Below, piece by piece: positions 26,201-32,724 of a stretch of DNA of 64,000 nt (position 1 is its first letter; the number at the start of each line of letters is the position of its first letter). This stretch comes from Streptomyces sp. NBC_00663. GTDB lineage: Bacteria > Actinomycetota > Actinomycetes > Streptomycetales > Streptomycetaceae. Made by a program: the position numbers and the translations under genes. Under the pieces are notes generated by a model. It saw only the letters and a program-made list of their open reading frames with translations, had not been told where the DNA came from and ran no database searches. The stretch covers positions 6,262,001-6,326,000 of the forward strand of contig NZ_CP109027.1 of assembly GCF_036226885.1 (NCBI RefSeq). The letters are read 5' to 3'.

Positions 26201-26471
26201 TCTTCCGGGCGCCCGCGCGCACGGCGGTGTCGGCGGCCTTGAGGGACTCGGCCGGGACGTCGGCCTTGACGACCAGCGCGGTGTCGGCGGCGTTGCGTGG
26301 ATCGGCGAGCGAGTGGCGCAGGGCCGCGTCACCGATCGCGCCCGAGTACGCGGTCAGCGCCGCCAGGACCGCCGTCGTCAGCAGGACGGTCAGCAGGGCG
26401 GCGGTGAGCAGCGGGCGGTGCGCCCGTGCCCGCTGAAGGACGAACCTCGCGAACCCCCCGTACCCCGTCAC
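23247..26471 (-). CDS. FtsX-type ABC permease (very large)
   Basis: A 1074-residue protein, first gene of the ABC operon. The N-terminal helix (PLLTAALLTVLLTTAVLAAL) is followed by an extracytoplasmic region to about 300, four to six helices at about 305-560, a second large extracytoplasmic domain (about 560-900), and a final FtsX block (RERDSEFAVLRALGAPRRRLARTIAVEQGVLVTLGLLVGAALG). Two fused FtsX halves give the length. The start is a GTG; no strong ribosome-binding site is visible, so the exact N-terminus is less sure. The promoter should lie in 26472-26600. Confidence 0.86.
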   Translation of the reverse strand: MTGYGGFARFVLQRARAHRPLLTAALLTVLLTTAVLAALTAYSGAIGDAALRHSLADPRNAADTALVVKADVPAESLKAADTAVRAGARKTFDGLPVTVRTLLKSGPYALPRSLQPPAERSGDPDLTHFAALDPSQARITDGRAPAAGTSEVALPQSAARLLELKPGARLTLVDRLGGPKVRVEVVGLYRPARADAPYWQLLDDLHGRGVNKLDFTTYGPLLTAPDTLTGGKVSAGPSAWLATADFSSVTTGRIGPLGEAARDGGAALRGEAALSGTTAAHTDLPAVLDRVDRSLLVSRSTLLIVALQLALLAGCALLLVARLLSAQRRGETRLLRARGASRPRVAGLAAVEALLLAVPALVCAPLLAGPLTRLLAGQGALSRIGLRLEVPAAGSFGVWLIAAGVALGCALAVTLPALTSSFASGRARALPGAVRSGADVGLLVVAGVAYWQLGRQTTGAVTDDSSGTLGVDPLLVAAPALALLAGTVLTLRLLPPLARLAERRAAAGRGIAVALAGWQIGRRPMRGAGPVLLLVLAVALGMLAIGHGASFDRSQDDQADFRAGVAVRVLANGEDDLGRTDAYAAVPHVGEAAPAIRAELPLSGDRSATVLALDTAHAADTMLLRRDLASEPVRPLLAGLGPKGASAGAAVPAGSSLLKLTATLRGAAPGTSADVTVTLEDRYGTPYRLPAGSLEADGRPHALELAVPPGKLTLTDVQLVLPVPRGRAEQQRFSLDELAAVTPQGTERRLTLPTAWTADTVSDNTSEFPDRSNAPSPPRVSGSAVAYDTGYVPREDTWTLASLTVRLQATQPRTPQITAVATDRFLDSAGARTGQRVDVTFGGRSLPVRIVAAVRALPTTGSDSGGALLVDLRSVNRVLEAKYGESVTPTEWWLETDRPASVAAALRARPDLDPAQVVVRDEIAEELRDDPFGAGPEAAFTAAAGVAAALAALGFAVSATGSLRERDSEFAVLRALGAPRRRLARTIAVEQGVLVTLGLLVGAALGTVLARAVIPLVLLTADATRPVPEVLVELPVGQVALLLAAVAVTPLAVTAVLALRRANPLVSLRQQGGE

Positions 26472-26657
26472 CCCGTCACCCGACCCCCGTCGTGCCCCGT
26501 TTCCCGTCCGGCCCCGCCCTGTTGTCCAGACCTCCTGGGGATGCTGTCAGAGGGGAGCGGGGGCGGGTAAGCGGTTGTGTGCCGGACTTGACCGGATCGT
26601 GATCGGAAATCGGCGTCGTACGACCGGAATTCGGGACTCAGCGGCGCTCGGAGGGGA

Positions 26658-27062
26658 TCAGCCCTCCGTGTTCACCATCGACGCCGCCGCGTACGTCAGG
26701 TAGTTCCACAGCGTGTGCTCGTGCTCCTCGGACAGGCCGAGCTCGTCGACGGCGACCCGCATGTGCTTCAGCCAGGCGTCGTGCGCCGCCCGGTCCACCT
26801 GGAACGGGGCGTGCCGCATCCGCAGCCGGGGGTGGCCGCGGTTGTCGCTGTACGTCGTCGGACCGCCCCAGTACTGGATGAGGAACAGCGTCAGCCGCTC
26901 CTCGGCCGGGCCCAGGTCCTCCTCCGGATACATGGGCTTCAGGAGCGGGTCCCCGGCCACACCCTCGTAGAAACGGTGGACGAGGCGGCGGAAGGTCTCC
27001 TCCCCACCGACCTGCTCGTAGAAGGTCTCCGTCTGAAGCGTGCCGCGCCGAATCTCTTTCAC
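26658..27062 (-). CDS. glbO: Truncated haemoglobin, group II (trHbO)
   Basis: A 134-residue 2/2 globin. It has YEQVGGEETFRRLVHRFYEGVAGDPLL at the A-B-E region, LGPAEERLTLFLIQYWGGPTTYSDNRGHPRLRMRHAPF around the distal and proximal haem pocket (the proximal His in RHAPF), and AVDELGLSEEHEHTLWNYLTYAA at the G-H helices. Group II globins bind O2, NO and peroxide and are linked to redox protection. GTG start with GGAG upstream. It is divergent from the methyltransferase across 69 bp. Confidence 0.93.
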   Translation of the reverse strand: MKEIRRGTLQTETFYEQVGGEETFRRLVHRFYEGVAGDPLLKPMYPEEDLGPAEERLTLFLIQYWGGPTTYSDNRGHPRLRMRHAPFQVDRAAHDAWLKHMRVAVDELGLSEEHEHTLWNYLTYAAASMVNTEG

Positions 27063-27131
27063 CGCTCCATCGTCTCAGACGGAGGGAACCAGGACTTGGG
27101 GCTTAGGACCCTTCCGCAGGACAGTGGAGGT

Positions 27132-28121
27132 ATGGGTGCGCACGCTCTCCACAAGGACCTGGAAGAACTGGCCGCCGAGGCTCGGGCCGAGCTGGTGGAC
27201 CGGATCGACGTGAGCGGGGCCTGGGCGGACGACCCGGTGTGGCGGGAGGCCTTCGCGGCCGTACCCCGGCATCTGTTCGTGCCGTACTACTACGTCGGCG
27301 TCATGGGCGGCTACGAGCGCAGGTGGGGCGAGAGCCCCGACGCGCACGCCCGGGAACGGTGGGTGCGCGGTGCCTACGCCGACGCCCCGCTGGCCACCCG
27401 GCTGCGCGACGGCGAACTGGTCTCCTCCAGCAGCCAGCCCTCCCTCATGGCGATGATGCTGACCGCGCTGGAGGTCGAGGACGGCGACCGGGTCCTGGAG
27501 ATCGGCGCCGGTACGGGATACAACGCGGCGCTGCTCGCCCACCGCCTCGGCGACGACTCCCTCGTCACCACCATCGACCTGGAGCCGGACATCACCGAGG
27601 CGGCCCGGCAGCACCTGGCCGCCGCCGGGTACCACCCGGTCGTCGTCACCGGCGATGGTGCCCGCGGGGTGCCCGAGCGCGCCCCCTTCGACCGGATCAT
27701 CGCGACCTGCGCGCTCACCTCGATCCCAGGGGCCTGGATCGCCCAGTGCAGCCCGGGTGCCCGCGTCCTGGCCCCGCTGGCCACCGGCCTGGTCGCGCTG
27801 ACCGTACGGGACACGGGGCACGCCGACGGACGCTTCCTGCACACCCCCGCCTACTTCGTGCCGCTGCGCGGCGAAGGGCGGTCGGAGCCGGAGCCCGCCT
27901 CGCCGGCCGGGGTGCCGCGGGCGGCGCGGGAGCACGAGCTGTACCAGTTCCTGCTGCTGCTCAGCCGGGGCAGCCTCGATCCGCAGGAGGCGTATCAGCT
28001 CTGGGAGCGGGAGGGCAGGCCGCCGCGGCAGCGGTACGGCATCACGGTGAGCGGCGGGGACGAGTGGGCGTGGCTGGACGATCCGGAGGGGCCGTACGCC
28101 TGGCCCCTCCGGCTGCCGTGA
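27132..28121 (+). CDS. PCMT-like SAM-dependent methyltransferase
   Basis: A 329-residue protein in the protein-L-isoaspartate O-methyltransferase superfamily. It shows the substrate loop SSSSQPSLMAMMLTALEV, the SAM motif I VLEIGAGTGYNAALLA, TTIDLEPDI, and motif II/III region FDRIIATCALTSIPGAWIAQCSPGARVLAPL. The C-terminal third (about 235-329) extends beyond the classic 210-residue repair enzyme. This longer type is common in actinobacteria and in peptide-modifying systems, but no precursor peptide is near. It may repair isoaspartate or methylate another target. Start: ATG after GTGGAGG. Confidence 0.85.
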   Translation: MGAHALHKDLEELAAEARAELVDRIDVSGAWADDPVWREAFAAVPRHLFVPYYYVGVMGGYERRWGESPDAHARERWVRGAYADAPLATRLRDGELVSSSSQPSLMAMMLTALEVEDGDRVLEIGAGTGYNAALLAHRLGDDSLVTTIDLEPDITEAARQHLAAAGYHPVVVTGDGARGVPERAPFDRIIATCALTSIPGAWIAQCSPGARVLAPLATGLVALTVRDTGHADGRFLHTPAYFVPLRGEGRSEPEPASPAGVPRAAREHELYQFLLLLSRGSLDPQEAYQLWEREGRPPRQRYGITVSGGDEWAWLDDPEGPYAWPLRLP

Positions 28122-28127
28122 CGGGGT

Positions 28128-29846
28128 CTAGCCGCGGCGGACCGTGATCGTCGTCCAGGCGCCCACGTGGACCCGGTCGCCGTCCTGGAGCGGCACCGGG
28201 ACGAAGGGCTGGATGGGCTCCTCCGCGCCGTTGACCGTCGTACCGTTCGTCGAGTTCTGGTCGACGACCGCCCACGAGCCGTCGGGCTGCTGGACCAGCA
28301 CCGCGTGCTGGTGCGAGACGCCCGGGTCCTCCGGGGGCACCGACAGATCGACGTCGGGGGTGTCGCCGGTGGAGTGCCGGCGGCGGCCGATGGTGATCTG
28401 GTTGCCGGTGAGGGTGCGCTGCTGCTCGGGCGAGTACGCGGGCAGGTTGAGGCCCGCGGCCTCGGGGCCGGAGCGCTGCATCATCGCCATGAAGTACTCG
28501 CGGTCCGGGCCGATGGTCGCGATCCAGGTCGCCGGTCCGGCGGGCTGCTGCTGGTAGCCGGGGCCGGGCGGGGCCTGGGTGGAGCCGGGCTGCGGGTAGC
28601 CGTAGCCACCGGGGCCGCCGGGGCCGCCGCCGGGTCCGCCGGGGCCGCCGCCGGGTCCGCCGGGGGCGGTGGAGGACGGCGGGGAGATCACCCAGTCGTC
28701 CTCGCCGCCGCCGAAGGACGGACCGCCGGGCTGCGGCCGGTTCGTCTCCTGCGGGAAGGCGGGCGGGGCGGCCGGGCCGGACGGCGAGAACGCCGACGGG
28801 GCGCCGGGGCCACCAGGTCCGCCGGGACCCGCGGGGGGCGTGGGGCCGGGCGGGGGCGGAACCGGACGGGAGGGGTCGCCGAAGGGCGAGGGGTCGCCGC
28901 CGAAAGGCGAGGGGGCACCCGGGCCTCCGTGGCCGCCGGGGCCGTTCGGGCCGTTGGGTCCACCAGGGCCACCAGGGCCACCAGGGCCACCAGGGCCACC
29001 AGGGCCACCAGGCCCACTGGGTCCGCGCTGGCCGTCGAAGCCACCGGGCGCACCGGGGCCGCCGAAGCCGCCAGGGCCGTTGGGGCCACCGGGGCCGTTG
29101 GGGCCACCAGGTCCGCCCTGGGTACCGAAAGCACCGGGGCCGTTCGGTCCACCAGGTCCACCGGGTCCGCCCGGGCCGCCGGGCCCGCCCTGCGTACCGT
29201 AGCCGCCGGGGCCGTTCGGCCCGCCGGGGCCGCCCTGCGTGCCGTAGCCGCCGGGACCGTTGGGCCCCCCGGGACCACCGGGTCCGCCGAACGGACCGGG
29301 GCCGCCTGGGCCGCCACCGGGTCCGCCGAAGCCGCCGGGTCCACCGGGGCCACCCTGGCCGGGCGGCGGGGGCGGGCCCGAGGGGTCGCCGCCGAAGGGC
29401 GGGATCGGCTCGGCGGGACGGTTCATCTGGGACGGACGCGAGCCCTGGTACTCGTACGAGTCACCGCCACCGCCGTACGACTGGCCCGGCGGCGGACCCT
29501 GGAAGCGGACGCCCGGGCCGGGGGCCGGCGGGCGCGGGGCGGCCGGGGTGTACGAGGTCGCCGTGTTCGTCAGGAAGTTCCACCGGCACTCCTCGCAGAA
29601 CGGCGCACCGCCCTCACGGGGCGTGCGGCACTGCGGGCAGAGCTCCGGCTCGGGGTCCGGTACGGCGGACAGGTGGTTGCGTCCGGGCTGGCCGCCGGCG
29701 CCCGGCGGGGGCGGCGGGAAGCCGTAGCCGCCACCGGGGGGCGGCGGCGGGGGAGGGGGCGGAGGCACGGCACCGGCCATGCGGTGACCGCAGACCTCGC
29801 ACCAGTCGTCGGAACCCGACTGGTGTCCGTTCGGGCAGGTCGGCAT
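28128..29846 (-). CDS. Zinc-ribbon, collagen-like, FHA-domain protein
   Basis: A 572-residue protein. Two short zinc ribbons lie at about 4-20 (CPNGHQSGSDDWCEVCGHRM) and 70-90 (LCPQCRTPREGGAPFCEEC), flanked by poly-Pro. Residues about 150-440 are low-complexity Gly/Pro/Asn triplets (GPGGPG, GPNGPGG, GGYGTQGG). A C-terminal FHA domain (about 480-570) has IGRRRHSTGDTPDVDLS, PGVSHQHAVL and DQNSTNGTTVNG, which together form the phosphothreonine-binding surface. It is the last gene of the PknG operon, so it is a likely adaptor for a kinase substrate. The ATG that starts at the first zinc ribbon was chosen. Confidence 0.9.
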   Translation of the reverse strand: MPTCPNGHQSGSDDWCEVCGHRMAGAVPPPPPPPPPPGGGYGFPPPPPGAGGQPGRNHLSAVPDPEPELCPQCRTPREGGAPFCEECRWNFLTNTATSYTPAAPRPPAPGPGVRFQGPPPGQSYGGGGDSYEYQGSRPSQMNRPAEPIPPFGGDPSGPPPPPGQGGPGGPGGFGGPGGGPGGPGPFGGPGGPGGPNGPGGYGTQGGPGGPNGPGGYGTQGGPGGPGGPGGPGGPNGPGAFGTQGGPGGPNGPGGPNGPGGFGGPGAPGGFDGQRGPSGPGGPGGPGGPGGPGGPGGPNGPNGPGGHGGPGAPSPFGGDPSPFGDPSRPVPPPPGPTPPAGPGGPGGPGAPSAFSPSGPAAPPAFPQETNRPQPGGPSFGGGEDDWVISPPSSTAPGGPGGGPGGPGGGPGGPGGYGYPQPGSTQAPPGPGYQQQPAGPATWIATIGPDREYFMAMMQRSGPEAAGLNLPAYSPEQQRTLTGNQITIGRRRHSTGDTPDVDLSVPPEDPGVSHQHAVLVQQPDGSWAVVDQNSTNGTTVNGAEEPIQPFVPVPLQDGDRVHVGAWTTITVRRG

Positions 29847-29892
29847 GTCGGCGCTTCCCCCTCTCACGTAAGGGAACTTCTGCTTCTGGTCG

Positions 29893-31239
29893 TCACTTCT
29901 TTACACGAACAGTCTTTGTGGACCGGGTCTCGAGGGTCATCTCGTCGGCCTCCGCGACCTTCGCCTTCAACCGCACAGTACCTGTCGCGGCATCGACCAC
30001 GTCCACCACCTTCGCAAGCAGTTTCGCAGTATCGGCGTTGCCGGAAGCGCTTGCGAGCTGAACGGCCCGGCCCAGTTTGGACGTTGCTCCATCCATATCG
30101 CCCGCTTTGCGTAGATCGAGACCTTGTTGGATGACTTGGGCCAGTTCGGCCTGGCCGGTGTAGTGGGCGACCTGGGGGTTGATCGACGTCGAGGCGACCA
30201 TGTCGTCGGTCCACACCGCCCGCACCAGCCCCTGGGCGCCCAAGTTCTGTGCGGTGCCGTCGGGTTGGGGGATGACGAGGGAGACCCGGGCGGCCAGCAT
30301 CTCCTGGCCGAGATGGGCGGCCGGCACCTCCACGCAGACGTGGTAGTCACGGGACTCGTCTCCCCAGGAGCCGGTGGGGTAGTCCCCGGCGCGCGGGCCC
30401 GCCTCGGTGCGGCGTTCGGTCAACTCCTCGACGGTGGGCGCGACCTGCTTGACGAACCGGATCGTGGTGCCGACCGGCGTCCACACCCGCAGGGAGACGT
30501 CCGCGACCTCCTTGCCCATCGCCGTCTCCATCATCTGCGTGAAGTCGGCGGCGAGACCGGCCGGGTCGGCGACGATGTCCGCCGTGCCGAGCAACGCGGA
30601 GGCGATGCCTGTGACTTCTTTCACTTCCCAGTCGGTGCCCACGCCCCGGGCGTCACAGGTGAAACGCCCGGCGCAGGAGTCGAGGGACGCCTTGAGGTCC
30701 TCGGGTGACTCGTGTTCATTGCGGCCGTCGGTGAGCAGGATGCCGTGCCGGATGGTGACGTCCGCCGAGGACAGCAGTCGGTCGGCGAGCCGCAGCCAGG
30801 TGCCGATGGCGGTGCCGCCGCCCGCGCTGAGCTTGCGCAGGGCCTGCTTGGCCTGGTCCCGGGTGGTGGCGTCGGCGACCGCGAGCCGCCCGCCGCCCGG
30901 ATACACCTCCTTGGCGACATGGGTGCCGCCGATCACCGCGAAGTGCACCCCGTCGCGCAGGGTGTCGACGGCCGCGGCAGTGGCGTCACGGGCGTTGCGC
31001 ATCTTGGTCGGCGGGTAGTCCATCGACCCGGAACAGTCGACCATGATCGCCACGGCCGCGTCCGGGCCCTGGCCCGCCGGGTAGAGATGGGGCGCGGCGA
31101 CCGCGCTGCCGATGGTGCCGCCGCCGGTCGCGCTCACCGTGACGATCGCGTTGACCTCGCGGCCGTCCTCCGGCAGGTACTCGTTCTGGTACACGTCCAC
31201 CGAGAACTGCGGCACGTTGGACTTCGAGAAATTGGCCAT
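29893..31239 (-). CDS. VWA-domain protein
   Basis: A 448-residue cytoplasmic protein. The von Willebrand A domain has the MIDAS motif D68-C-S70-G-S72 (IMVDCSGSMD), the conserved Thr in GGGTAIGTWL, and DGRNEHESPEDLK. A beta-rich middle segment and a helical C-terminal region (about 370-448) follow. VWA proteins with intact MIDAS hold a divalent metal and mediate protein-protein assembly. It sits between PP2C and FHA genes, an arrangement seen in bacterial Ser/Thr phosphorylation modules. The ATG 10 codons inside the frame fits MANFSKSNVPQFSVDV as a natural N-terminus. Confidence 0.9.
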   Translation of the reverse strand: MANFSKSNVPQFSVDVYQNEYLPEDGREVNAIVTVSATGGGTIGSAVAAPHLYPAGQGPDAAVAIMVDCSGSMDYPPTKMRNARDATAAAVDTLRDGVHFAVIGGTHVAKEVYPGGGRLAVADATTRDQAKQALRKLSAGGGTAIGTWLRLADRLLSSADVTIRHGILLTDGRNEHESPEDLKASLDSCAGRFTCDARGVGTDWEVKEVTGIASALLGTADIVADPAGLAADFTQMMETAMGKEVADVSLRVWTPVGTTIRFVKQVAPTVEELTERRTEAGPRAGDYPTGSWGDESRDYHVCVEVPAAHLGQEMLAARVSLVIPQPDGTAQNLGAQGLVRAVWTDDMVASTSINPQVAHYTGQAELAQVIQQGLDLRKAGDMDGATSKLGRAVQLASASGNADTAKLLAKVVDVVDAATGTVRLKAKVAEADEMTLETRSTKTVRVKK

Positions 31240-31341
31240 GCCTGATCGAATCCCCCTTGGAAACCCCACGGCTGCGGGGCGTACGACGGTGTGCGGACCG
31301 GTCCCCTCCGGTCCTGCGAGGCGTCCCCGTACGAATCGGCC

Positions 31342-32721
31342 TCAGGCCGATCCTGCCCCCTGAGGCGGGGCGGGGAACGGCACGAGGGCCACTGTTACGT
31401 TGTCGTGGCCCCCGCCGTCCAGGGCGTGACCGACCAGGACCTGCGCGGCGTGCAGAGGGCGCACGGCGGCATCGAGCGGTACGGCCTCGGCCATGTCCTG
31501 CGCGGCCTCCGCGTAGTTCCACAGTCCGTCGGTGCACACCACCACTACACCCGGCCGGTCCGGCTTGAAGGAAGCGGTGTGCGGCTCCAGTTCGTAGGCG
31601 TCCGCGCCGAGCCAGCCGGTGATCGCGTGGGCGCGCTCGTCCGCGTACGCCTCCGCCTCGTTCATCAGGCCCGCCGCGACCATCTGCGCGGCCCATGAGT
31701 CGTCCTCGGTGAGCCGGGCCGGCAGCGAGGTGCGGTCCACCGGCACCCAGTAGGCGCGGCTGTCGCCGACCCAGCCGACGACCAGCAGCCCCGACGTCAC
31801 CACGGTGCCGACGATCGTGCAGGCCGGGGCGTTCTGGTGCGGAGCGTGCTCACGGGCCGTCTGCGGTTCGGCGGCCAGGGCGTTGACCGCGCGGGAGGCG
31901 GCGACGATCGCGTCGTGCATCGCCTGCTGCGGATGGGTGCCGCGGGCGAGGGCGGCCAGCAGGGACTCGCTCGCCGCCCGGGACGCGGCGAGGGAGGCGT
32001 CGTCGGGGCGGGTCGCCGAGGAGACGCCGTCGCAGACGATCGCCACGGACGCGGGGGAGCCGTCGGGCAGGGCGGCGGTGCCGATGCCGAAGGCGTCCTC
32101 GTTGCGGTGGTGGCGCAGACCGCGGTCGCTGACGGCCGCCATCGGGCCGCACTCCTGCTCCATGTGGTCGCGCTCGCGGGGCTGGGCGTGCCCGCAGTTC
32201 TCGCAGTAGCCGTCGTGGTCGACCCGGCCCGCGCGGCAGGCCACGCACAGCTTGACGCCCTCCGCCGGGGTCGGCGCCTCGGCGGTCACCCGCGGGTCCG
32301 GCGCCTGGAGCGGGTACTCCTCCGGCTCCGACGGCCGGTCGAAGCGCACCCCGGAGGCCGGGGAGACGGGGGAGCCGCTCGGCGGCTGTGCGGCCAGGTC
32401 GTGGCCGCCGGAGTCGATGCCCGTCAGATCCGTCGGCAGATGGGTCGCCGGCGGGGTGTCGGAGCCGGCGGGCTCCTGCGCGGCCGGCCAGGGGCCGCCC
32501 TCGTCCGGAGCCGACACCGGTGCCCGCGGGGACGCCGGTGCGGCCACCGGACCGGCCACCGGCGCCGAGCCGTTCACGGCGAGCGTCGGGTGGTCGTCCG
32601 GGCGGGCCGGTACGGCGGACAGGTCGTATCCGCACGCACCGCAGAAGCGGTCACCCGACTCGAGCGGCTCCTCGCAGCTCGGGCAGTTCGTCAGGGCGGC
32701 CTGCTGGGGCATCTGCGACAT
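31342..32721 (-). CDS. PP2C-family Ser/Thr phosphatase with zinc ribbons
   Basis: A 459-residue protein. An N-terminal zinc ribbon (CPSCEEPLESGDRFCGACG, about 13-32), a Pro/Ala-rich linker, a second ribbon (CVACRAGRVDHDGYCENCG, about 158-176), then the PP2C/SpoIIE-like phosphatase. The phosphatase has RHHRNEDAFG, VAIVCDGVSSA (metal-binding Asp), VGWVGDSRAYW, CTDGLWNY and GGHDNVTVALV. It probably reverses phosphorylation by the adjacent PknG-like kinase. The ATG is 3 nt after the kinase stop, so the two are co-expressed. Confidence 0.93.
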   Translation of the reverse strand: MSQMPQQAALTNCPSCEEPLESGDRFCGACGYDLSAVPARPDDHPTLAVNGSAPVAGPVAAPASPRAPVSAPDEGGPWPAAQEPAGSDTPPATHLPTDLTGIDSGGHDLAAQPPSGSPVSPASGVRFDRPSEPEEYPLQAPDPRVTAEAPTPAEGVKLCVACRAGRVDHDGYCENCGHAQPRERDHMEQECGPMAAVSDRGLRHHRNEDAFGIGTAALPDGSPASVAIVCDGVSSATRPDDASLAASRAASESLLAALARGTHPQQAMHDAIVAASRAVNALAAEPQTAREHAPHQNAPACTIVGTVVTSGLLVVGWVGDSRAYWVPVDRTSLPARLTEDDSWAAQMVAAGLMNEAEAYADERAHAITGWLGADAYELEPHTASFKPDRPGVVVVCTDGLWNYAEAAQDMAEAVPLDAAVRPLHAAQVLVGHALDGGGHDNVTVALVPFPAPPQGAGSA

Positions 32722-32724
32722 CAA

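Noticed and set aside
27132..28121. Graspetide-type peptide O-methyltransferase cluster
   Set aside because: There is no ATP-grasp ligase and no precursor peptide within several kilobases, so a biosynthetic assignment is unsupported.
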